Origin: CAYNOZ01 sp964398955 | GTDB lineage: Archaea > Methanobacteriota_B > Thermococci > Thermococcales > CAYNOZ01 | Assembly (NCBI GenBank): GCA_964398955.1 | Contig: CAYNOZ010000044.1 | Location: forward strand, 1 to 12,900 | Length of the DNA stretch: 12,900 nt | Reading direction: 5' to 3' | Shown here: positions 6,951-12,900 of the stretch, in pieces | Position numbering within the stretch: position 1 is the first letter of the stretch | Layout of the letters: each line of letters starts with the position of its first letter | The notes under the pieces: model-generated | What the model saw: only the letters and a program-made list of their open reading frames with translations | Database searches by the model: none | What the model was told of the DNA's origin: nothing | Program-made: the position numbers and the translations under genes

Positions 6951-8501
6951 ATGGAAGGAATAATAAATAAGCTAAAAGAAGAACAAATGGTAATAACACC
7001 TGAAGCTAAAGAAAAATTAAACAAAGAAATAGATATTAACGATTTTATTAACTTTTTAAATGAAAAAGAAATAATTTTCGTCGATAAAGAGGTATTAAGG
7101 AAATATAAAAATTCCGGAGATGAAGAAAAAGATTCAAAGGATAAAATAGATAAAATTGAAGTGAAGAAAAACAAGAAAAAGAAGGAAAAGCCAGAAAAAA
7201 AAGACAAACAAGAGAAAGCTGAAGTACCGAACCATCTTCTAGAAAAATACCCTAAAAAAGATTTTAAACCTTTATCTTCTGAATTTGAATCTGATTTTAA
7301 GCTTCTTTACGATATTAATGGTAATAGCAATTCTAAAGGAGAAATTGAAGATTTCTTATCCTGTTTCAAAGATCGATATGATAAAATTTCAAAAATTCTA
7401 AGATCAAGACTTGGCGGAGTAATAAAAGCCAAACACTTAAGAGAATCTAACGAAGATTCTACCTTAATAGGGATTGTTAACGATATACGAGAATCAAGAA
7501 AAGGTATTATAATTGATTTAGAAGATAAAACAAAAAGATTCAGAGGTTTCGTAAGTAAAAAAAGCGATATTTACGATAAAGCAAAAAAAGTTGTCGAAGA
7601 CGAGGTAATAGGAGTAAATGGAAATCCGCAAAGTACTGATTTCATGTACATAAACGAAATAACCTTTCCAGATCTAAAAATGCCCGAGAATAGAGAAACT
7701 GATGAAAATGGAAAGGAAGTTCATGCAGCCTTACTATCCGATCTACATTTCGGAAGCCGTGAATTCTTAGACGGAGCATTTGAAAAGTTCTTAGATTGGA
7801 TAAATGGCACTACTGACGATGAATTAGTTGAAAAAATTAAGTATTTAGTTATAGCTGGTGATATAGTTGATGGAGTTGGAATTTATCCGGAACAAGAGAA
7901 AGACTTGTTAATTAAGGATATTTATAAGCAGTATGAGCTTGCTGCTGAATACTTGAGCTTAATTCCGGACCATATCGAGATTATAGTATCTCCTGGGAAC
8001 CATGACGCGACTAGAAGAGCGGATCCTCAAACAATGTTGGATAAAGAGATAGCTGAACCTATTTTTGATTTAGATAATGTTAGAAATGTTGGTAATCCTG
8101 CTATGATAACTTTAAATGGTAAAAAGATTTTGATATATCATGGTGGAAGTTTAAATCCTATGGCGAATAATATTCCTAGTCTTAGTAATGATGAACCTGG
8201 TCAGATTTTAGTTGAGTTGTTGAGAAAAAGGCATTTGAATCCTATCTACGGCGGATATCCATTATTGCCTGAAGAGGAAGATTTATTAGTTATTGATGAA
8301 GTTCCTGATATAATTCATAGTGGTCATGTTCATGTTTATGAGGATTATAGGTATAGGGATGTTCTTTTAGTGAATTCTGCGACTTGGCAGACTCAGACTG
8401 CTTTTCAGAAGAGAATGAATTTGAAGCCAACACCAGCTAAGTTTCCTGTTGTAAATTTAAAGGATGCTAAAATTAGTAAGATTTTAGATTTTAAGGTGTA
8501 G
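6951..8501 (+). CDS. polB: DNA polymerase D small subunit DP1 (3'-5' exonuclease)
   Basis: Proofreading and structural subunit of the archaeal replicative polymerase PolD. Its 516 residues comprise an N-terminal helical domain (about 1-50), a very Lys/Glu-rich flexible linker (about 55-95), an OB-fold (about 165-235, around IGIVNDIRES) and a calcineurin-like phosphoesterase domain (about 258-500). The metal site is intact: D264 and H266 (SDLHFGS), D304 (AGDIVDG), N350-H351 (GNHD), H397 (YHGG) and H459/H461 (GHVH), so exonuclease activity is expected, unlike the inactive eukaryotic small subunits. DP1 binds DP2 through this region. It is the middle gene of the operon: four bases after orc1 and four before DP2. 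Base use changes along the gene, A-rich in the first half and G/T-rich from about 8030. The alternative name DNA polymerase II small subunit refers to the same protein. Confidence 0.95.
   Translation: MEGIINKLKEEQMVITPEAKEKLNKEIDINDFINFLNEKEIIFVDKEVLRKYKNSGDEEKDSKDKIDKIEVKKNKKKKEKPEKKDKQEKAEVPNHLLEKYPKKDFKPLSSEFESDFKLLYDINGNSNSKGEIEDFLSCFKDRYDKISKILRSRLGGVIKAKHLRESNEDSTLIGIVNDIRESRKGIIIDLEDKTKRFRGFVSKKSDIYDKAKKVVEDEVIGVNGNPQSTDFMYINEITFPDLKMPENRETDENGKEVHAALLSDLHFGSREFLDGAFEKFLDWINGTTDDELVEKIKYLVIAGDIVDGVGIYPEQEKDLLIKDIYKQYELAAEYLSLIPDHIEIIVSPGNHDATRRADPQTMLDKEIAEPIFDLDNVRNVGNPAMITLNGKKILIYHGGSLNPMANNIPSLSNDEPGQILVELLRKRHLNPIYGGYPLLPEEEDLLVIDEVPDIIHSGHVHVYEDYRYRDVLLVNSATWQTQTAFQKRMNLKPTPAKFPVVNLKDAKISKILDFKV
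8493..8498 (+). promoter_or_regulatory. Ribosome-binding site of DP2
   Basis: AAGGTG in the last codons of DP1 lies seven bases before the DP2 ATG at 8506, again indicating coupled translation. Confidence 0.5.
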
Positions 8502-8505
8502 TAAA

Positions 8506-11500
8506 ATGGGTATTGATAATTTTAACTATTTTGAAGAGTTAGAAGAGAAGTTGGATCAGGCTTATGAAGTTGCTAGAGAGGCTAGATCGAAAGGTAAGGA
8601 TCCTAGTTTAGAGCCTGAAATTCCTGTTGCAGAGAATATGGCTATGAGAGTTGAGGGATTGGTAGGTCCTGATGGTGTTGGGGAAAGGATTAAGGTTCTA
8701 GATGAGGAGAAGGGCAGGGAGATGGCTTCTTTCCAGATTGCAAAGGAAATTATTGATGGTAAGTTTGGTGAATTAGGTAAAGAAGAGTCAGCTGAACAAG
8801 CTATTCGAACTGCTTTAGCTATTATGACTGAAGGTATTGTGGCTGCTCCTTTAGAGGGTATAGCGGATGTTAAAATTAGAGAGAATGATGACGGGTCTGA
8901 ACATTTAGCAATTTACTTTGCTGGGCCTATAAGGAGTGCTGGTGGTACTGCTCAGGCTTTATCTGTTTTGATCGGTGAGTACGTTAGGAGTATTCTGAAG
9001 TTAGACAAGTATGAACCTAGAAAGGATGAGATTGAGAGATATGTTGAGGAAGTTAATTTATATGAAAGACATGTTACGGCATTACAATATTCTCCATCAG
9101 TTGAAGAAGTTAAAAATGTTGTGAAGAATGTTCCTATAGAAATTACCGGTGAATCCACTAGTGATAAGAATGTTGAGGGATATAAAGATCTGGATAGAGT
9201 TGAAACTAATGGTATTAGAGGTGGAGCCGTACTAGTTATAGCTGAGGGTATGCTTCAAAAGATAAATAAAATGCTTAGATACGTTAACGACCTGGACATG
9301 ACCGGATGGGAGTGGCTTAGAGATTTTCATGGCTCTGAAGAAGAAAAAGAATCAGAAGAATTATCAGAACAAATTATACAGGAAGCTGAAAAAGATAAAG
9401 ATTTAGTTTATGATAAATTAAATGAATATGATAGTGACAAGTATATGGCTGATTTCATAGCTGGAAGACCTTTATTCGGAATGCCTAGCGAAAGAGGAGG
9501 ATTCAGGTTAAGATATGGGAGATCCAGAGATTCAGGATTTGCCACATGGTCTATACATCCTGCTACAATGGCAATTCTTGATAACTTCTTGGCGGTTGGC
9601 ACACAGATGAAGACTCAATTACCTGGTAAGGCTTGTATCACAACTCCTAATGATAAAATTGATGGACCTATAGTTAAGCTGGAAGAGGGAGAAGTAAAAA
9701 AGCTGAAAACATTTGAAGAAGGACGAAGATATAAGGATCGGATTGAAGAAATTATCTATTTAGGTGATGCTCTAGTTTGTTTTGGAGAATTCTTAGAGAA
9801 TAACCATGAACTGGTTCCAAGTCCTTACGTTGAAGAGTGGTGGGTTCAAGATCTGGTTAATAGTTTACAGGAAAGAGGTTATGATGTTGAAGAGTTTACT
9901 TATAATGAATTAGATTTTGAATTTGATTTTATTGATTCTAAGAAATTAGTTAATGTTATTGAAGATCCTTTAGAATTTAAACCTAGTTTTGATGAAGCTT
10001 TAGATTTATCAAAGAATTTAAACATTCCTCTTCATCCTGAATATCTTTTTTACTGGAAAGCTTTAGATGTGGAAGAATTATTTAAACTATTAAATAGTGT
10101 AGAAGACATTGATAAGGATAAATCAGATGATTTATACCGAATAGATGCTGATAAGGAAGTATTAGAGAAAATTGGTGTGCCTCATAGAGTTGATGAAGGA
10201 GATATTGTTTTGGAGGAACGTTGGTACAAAACTCTCAAATTTCTTTCAGATGACTTAGATCTAAGCAAAGATAAGAATTATAGGAACGCTCTTGAATTCT
10301 TAAAGAATAATTCTAGTGTAACGATAAAACCTAAGGGCCATGTATTCGTTGGAGGACGAATGGGAAGACCTGAAAAAGCTAAGGAAAGAAAAATGAGACC
10401 ACCAGTTCATGTTCTCTTCCCGATCGGTGACAAAGGAGGTAGAACAAGAAATGTCGTCGAAGCAGCAAAGCAAGGAAAGGTAAAAGTTCAAGCAGCTCAA
10501 TATGAGTGTCCTAAGTGTGGAACACGTTCCATGCAGAAAATATGTCCAAACTGCGGTACTGAAACTGAGTTAATTAGACATTGTCCCGAGTGCGGGGATG
10601 AACTCAAGGAAGAAAAATGCCCTAACTGTAATGTGGAAACAGTTCCTTATGAAGAAAGAGAACTTGATATCGGTAAAAAATTTAGCAAAGCAACTAATAA
10701 CACTAACGAAGAAGGAATAGGACTGGTAAAAGGAGTAGAAGGAATGTCCTCAAAATATAAAATACACGAACCATTAACAAAAGGAGTACTAAGATCCAAA
10801 AACGACGTATACGTCTACAAAGACGGAACATCAAGATACGACATCACAGACGCACCACTAACACATTTTAAGCCCAAAGAAATAAACGTACCAATCAAAA
10901 AACTAAAAGAAAAAGGATACAAAACCGATATAAAAGGAAAACCACTAAAAAACAAAAACCAAATACTAGAACTAAAACCACAAGACATACTACTACCTGA
11001 CAGCGCCGCAGACTACCTAATGAACGTAGCAGACTTCATCGACTCCCTCCTAGAAAAACTATACAACCAAAAACCATACTACAACGTCAACAAAAGAGAA
11101 GACCTAGTAGGAAAACTAGTAATAGGACTAGCACCACACACCTCCGCCGGAGTAATCGGAAGAATACTAGGATTCACCAAAGCAAAAGTAGGATACGCCC
11201 ACCCATACTTCCACGCCGCAAAAAGACGAAACTGCTTCCACCCAAACACCAAAATCTGGATAAAAAACAGCGAAAACGAAACAAAAAAACTAAAAATCAA
11301 AAAATTCGTAGAAAAACACCTAAACCCAGAAAAAGCAAAAAAAGACGACTTCGGAACACTATACCAAAAAATCGAACAACCAATACTCACCCCATCAATA
11401 GATAAAAACGGAAACAAAACCTACAAAAAAATCAAAGCAATCTCAAAACACAAACCAACAGACCACATGATCAAAATCACCACAGAAAACGGAAGAACCC

Positions 11501-12495
11501 TAAAAGTAACCCCAGACCACTCCATGATAAAATGGAACCAACAAAAAATCCAAAAACTAGAAGCAAGAGAACTAAAAACAGGAGACCAAATACCAATCCT
11601 CATGGAAAACGATCTAACACAAAAAACCAAAAAAGAATTAAAATTAGACAAAATCAAGAAAATAAACATTAAAAAATCAGAAGTTAAAAACACTTACTCA
11701 CTTACCGTAGAAGATACCCACACACTACCAGCAAACGAACTCTACACAGGCCAATGCGACGGAGACGAAGACGCAGTAATGCTAATTCTAGACGGACTAC
11801 TAAACTTCTCAAACTACTACCTACCAAACACACGAGGAGGGAAAATGGACGCCCCACTAGTAATAACAACAAGACTAGACCCTAAAGAAGTAGACGACGA
11901 AGTCCACAACATGGACATAGTAAGCCACTACACAAAAAAATTCTATGAAAACTCCTACAACTTCCCAGAACCCAAAGAAACCGACGTAGAAATAGTAGAA
12001 GAAAGATTAAACAAAGAAGACCCATACTCAAACTTCCACTTCACCCACGACACAACTAACATATCAGACGGACCTGAATTCAGCTCATACAAAACCTTAG
12101 GATCCATGGGAGAAAAAATCGACTCACAATTCGATGTTATACAGAAACTAAGATCAGTAGACGAAACTATCGCAGCTGAAAAAGTAATAGAAAAACACTT
12201 CATCCCAGATCTAGTAGGTAACCTAAGATCCTTCTCAAAACAAAAAATGAGATGCGTAGACTGCAACGCCAAATACCGAAGAATTCCTCTCAGCGGAAAA
12301 TGTTCAAAATGCGGAGGCAAGCTAGTTCTAACAGTATCTAGAGGATCCGTAGAAAAATACTTAGATATCTCAGAAGAACTAATACAAAAATACGACATAC
12401 CAACCTACACCGAACACAGAATAGAACTAATAAAAAAAGAAATAAAAAGCATGTTCGAAAGCGACAGACAAACCTCAATCACCGACTTCTTCTGA
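8506..12495 (+). CDS. polC: DNA polymerase D large subunit DP2, intein-containing
   Basis: Catalytic subunit of PolD, a two-barrel polymerase related to multi-subunit RNA polymerases. The precursor is 1329 residues; removing the 174-residue intein leaves 1155, normal for DP2. Visible landmarks: AGPIRSAGGTAQ (139-150), GGRMGRPEKAKERKM (616-630), four CxxC zinc knuckles (C668/671, C680/683, C693/696, C705/708), HPYFHAAKRRN (899-909), and after the intein the catalytic CDGDEDAV with D1085 and D1087, the expected magnesium ligands. A further zinc site is C1250/1253 and C1266/1269. The C-terminal eight residues QTSITDFF form a PIP box for binding PCNA. The first two thirds use T- and A-ending codons and are very AT-rich; from about 10.7 kb the gene uses C- and A-ending codons almost exclusively, though the protein is continuous. 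Last gene of the orc1-DP1-DP2 operon. Confidence 0.96.
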   Translation: MGIDNFNYFEELEEKLDQAYEVAREARSKGKDPSLEPEIPVAENMAMRVEGLVGPDGVGERIKVLDEEKGREMASFQIAKEIIDGKFGELGKEESAEQAIRTALAIMTEGIVAAPLEGIADVKIRENDDGSEHLAIYFAGPIRSAGGTAQALSVLIGEYVRSILKLDKYEPRKDEIERYVEEVNLYERHVTALQYSPSVEEVKNVVKNVPIEITGESTSDKNVEGYKDLDRVETNGIRGGAVLVIAEGMLQKINKMLRYVNDLDMTGWEWLRDFHGSEEEKESEELSEQIIQEAEKDKDLVYDKLNEYDSDKYMADFIAGRPLFGMPSERGGFRLRYGRSRDSGFATWSIHPATMAILDNFLAVGTQMKTQLPGKACITTPNDKIDGPIVKLEEGEVKKLKTFEEGRRYKDRIEEIIYLGDALVCFGEFLENNHELVPSPYVEEWWVQDLVNSLQERGYDVEEFTYNELDFEFDFIDSKKLVNVIEDPLEFKPSFDEALDLSKNLNIPLHPEYLFYWKALDVEELFKLLNSVEDIDKDKSDDLYRIDADKEVLEKIGVPHRVDEGDIVLEERWYKTLKFLSDDLDLSKDKNYRNALEFLKNNSSVTIKPKGHVFVGGRMGRPEKAKERKMRPPVHVLFPIGDKGGRTRNVVEAAKQGKVKVQAAQYECPKCGTRSMQKICPNCGTETELIRHCPECGDELKEEKCPNCNVETVPYEERELDIGKKFSKATNNTNEEGIGLVKGVEGMSSKYKIHEPLTKGVLRSKNDVYVYKDGTSRYDITDAPLTHFKPKEINVPIKKLKEKGYKTDIKGKPLKNKNQILELKPQDILLPDSAADYLMNVADFIDSLLEKLYNQKPYYNVNKREDLVGKLVIGLAPHTSAGVIGRILGFTKAKVGYAHPYFHAAKRRNCFHPNTKIWIKNSENETKKLKIKKFVEKHLNPEKAKKDDFGTLYQKIEQPILTPSIDKNGNKTYKKIKAISKHKPTDHMIKITTENGRTLKVTPDHSMIKWNQQKIQKLEARELKTGDQIPILMENDLTQKTKKELKLDKIKKINIKKSEVKNTYSLTVEDTHTLPANELYTGQCDGDEDAVMLILDGLLNFSNYYLPNTRGGKMDAPLVITTRLDPKEVDDEVHNMDIVSHYTKKFYENSYNFPEPKETDVEIVEERLNKEDPYSNFHFTHDTTNISDGPEFSSYKTLGSMGEKIDSQFDVIQKLRSVDETIAAEKVIEKHFIPDLVGNLRSFSKQKMRCVDCNAKYRRIPLSGKCSKCGGKLVLTVSRGSVEKYLDISEELIQKYDIPTYTEHRIELIKKEIKSMFESDRQTSITDFF
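11233..11754 (+). mobile_element. Mini-intein in DP2, 174 residues, no homing endonuclease
   Basis: The conserved DP2 sequence RRN-CDGDED is split after Asn909. The insert begins with Cys910 (CFHPNTKIW, block A) and ends ...LYTGQ before Cys1084, the +1 nucleophile. Within the intein, TPDH (93-96) is the block B Thr-His, and YSLTVEDTHTLPA (155-167) is block F. The final residues are Gly-Gln, not the usual His-Asn; a C-terminal Gln is known for the PolII intein of Pyrococcus abyssi at the same host gene, which also splices. No LAGLIDADG motif or room for an endonuclease exists, so it is a fixed, splicing-only mini-intein. It must excise itself for the active site to form. Its codon use (C/A-ending, Lys-rich) equals that of the flanking DP2 sequence, so it does not look recently acquired. 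Confidence 0.92.
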
Positions 12496-12708
12496 ATGAC
12501 CGTGAATTGACCCGCATGACAAGGCATGATACTTCATAAAGAGGACTCACACCTCAAAACTTAAGCATCTCGTCTTTAGATCACACGAAGCTAGCCTTTG
12601 GACCAGAAAAAAGTGGTAGTCGTAGTACACTAAGACTCATATTTGCTCCCTTCCAGCTTCAATATCAACGCCCCCATCTCACCCAAACGGTTTCTTGACA
12701 GATGAAGC

Positions 12709-12716
12709 ATTAAATA
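12709..12716 (+). promoter_or_regulatory. Candidate TATA box in the 3' non-coding region
   Basis: ATTAAATA, preceded by a purine-rich stretch (GATGAAGC), resembles an archaeal promoter and would start a + strand RNA near 12738, at the stem-loop described next. It may serve a gene beyond the window edge. The evidence is sequence likeness only. Confidence 0.2.
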
Positions 12717-12730
12717 CCCAAAAGCTCACT

Positions 12731-12766
12731 CTTAAGCGTTAAAACAATAATTAACAAGCTTCTAAG
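12731..12766. repeat. 12-bp interrupted stem-loop
   Basis: CTTA/TAAG, AGC/GCT and GTTAA/TTAAC pair in order around an eight-base loop (12743-12750), with two-base bulges AA (12756-12757) and TC (12761-12762) on the 3' arm. It would fold on either strand's RNA. Twelve nested pairs are unlikely by chance, so a structured RNA or protein-binding site is plausible. Confidence 0.45.
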
Positions 12767-12802
12767 AATAACAGGACCACCCAACACGACAAGCTGTGAG
12801 AT

Positions 12803-12874
12803 TCTACCTCCTTACTCAACTATAGACTTACTATTATCTTTTTACCATTGGTGAAGTAACCTCTACCTTACTCA
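12803..12874. repeat. Imperfect direct repeat, two copies
   Basis: TCTACCTCCTTACTCA (12803-12818) recurs as TCTACCTTACTCA (12862-12874), the same sequence without three bases, starting 59 bases apart. The second copy forms the loop and 3' arm of the hairpin at 12851-12875. Meaning unknown; too short to exclude chance. Confidence 0.3.
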
Positions 12875-12875
12875 C
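12851..12875. repeat. 8-bp stem-loop with one bulged base
   Basis: GTGA and GTAA (12851-12854, 12856-12859) pair with TTAC and TCAC (12868-12871, 12872-12875) around an eight-base loop, leaving A12855 bulged. It is close to the window edge and, with the stem-loop at 12731-12766, suggests structured RNA in this region. Confidence 0.4.
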
Positions 12876-12900
12876 TTAGATTCGTGAGGAAGTATCAGAG

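Larger units (their letters stand above)
12496..12900. other. Non-coding, comparatively GC-rich 3' region, unassigned
   Basis: All six frames are broken by frequent stops, and no gene is recognisable over 405 bases. By hand count most 60-base lines here are 33-45% GC (about 40% overall), against 15-30% in lines of the T-ending coding stretches. It contains two good stem-loops, a short imperfect direct repeat, and a six-A run at 12607-12612 that would be a T-tract terminator for a minus-strand RNA. It could hold a structural RNA gene, an origin-like region, or a long 3' UTR. No tRNA cloverleaf, 5S rRNA, origin-recognition box or convincing RNase P core was found. Confidence 0.45.

Noticed and set aside
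11079..11693. Minus-strand open frames opposite the intein and nearby DP2
   Set aside because: They lie opposite a strongly conserved gene, arise from its T-poor + strand composition, and encode Phe/Ser/Leu-rich sequence with no recognisable motif.
11233..11754. Homing endonuclease within the DP2 intein
   Set aside because: Only about 55 residues separate block B from block F, and no LAGLIDADG or HNH motif is present.
11955..12398. 147-residue minus-strand open frame
   Set aside because: It is a shadow of the DP2 C-terminal part, which has clear zinc and PIP motifs; no ribosome site or known motif supports the antisense frame.
12880..12900. RNase P RNA core (GAGGAA...) on the + strand at the window edge
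   Set aside because: The universal GAGGAAAGTCC reads GAGGAAGTATC here, too different, and the partner P4 strand would lie outside the window.
12496..12900. tRNA, 5S rRNA or replication-origin boxes in the 3' tail
   Set aside because: No T-loop plus acceptor pairing, no 5S-like helices, and no GAAAC-GGGG type origin box could be found on either strand.

Overview
The window comes from an AT-rich archaeon. It carries both subunits of the archaeal family-D replicative DNA polymerase (DP1 and DP2), an Orc1/Cdc6 initiator and an AglB-type oligosaccharyltransferase. Several starts are preceded by archaeal TATA-like boxes about 25-30 bases upstream. A split PolD points to a euryarchaeal or DPANN lineage. 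The proteins are rich in Asp, Glu and Lys, which may reflect salt adaptation, but the lineage cannot be fixed from this window. All seven recognisable genes are on the + strand. There are no rRNA, tRNA or CRISPR features.

Layout. 1-119: AT-rich leader with an inverted repeat and a probable promoter. 120-2948: aglB, oligosaccharyltransferase for protein N-glycosylation. 2949-3038: short intergenic stretch with a T-tract and a TATA-like box. 3039-3683: PHP-family metal-dependent phosphoesterase with a TTG start. 3686-4476: panE (ketopantoate reductase), cut off by a run of exactly 100 N (4477-4576). 4577-5620: a UbiX flavin prenyltransferase, missing its first residues, fused in frame to a CYTH/triphosphate-tunnel domain. 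The open frame running across the N run is an artefact of translating N; panE and ubiX are separate families. 5621-5701: T-tract and TATA-like box. 5702-6946: orc1/cdc6. 6951-8501: DP1. 8506-12495: DP2, interrupted by a 174-residue mini-intein (11233-11754) directly before the catalytic Asp-Gly-Asp. 12496-12900: non-coding, higher in GC than most of the genes, with two clear stem-loops; possibly an RNA gene, unidentified.

How the genes work together. orc1, DP1 and DP2 form a tight replication operon (gaps of 4 bases, ribosome-binding sites inside the preceding gene ends). Orc1 marks and opens the origin; DP1 (3'-5' exonuclease) and DP2 (polymerase, ending in a PCNA-binding box) synthesise DNA. 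DP2 can be active only after the intein has spliced itself out. panE (coenzyme A synthesis) and ubiX-CYTH (prenylated flavin, needed by UbiD-type decarboxylases including one in the archaeal mevalonate pathway) are core metabolism.

Most worth a second look: the UbiX-CYTH fusion; the intein ending in Gly-Gln in the PolD active site; an abrupt change of codon and base usage inside DP2 near 10.7 kb; and the unassigned structured region at the 3' end. I see no defence system or other clearly new multi-gene system here.
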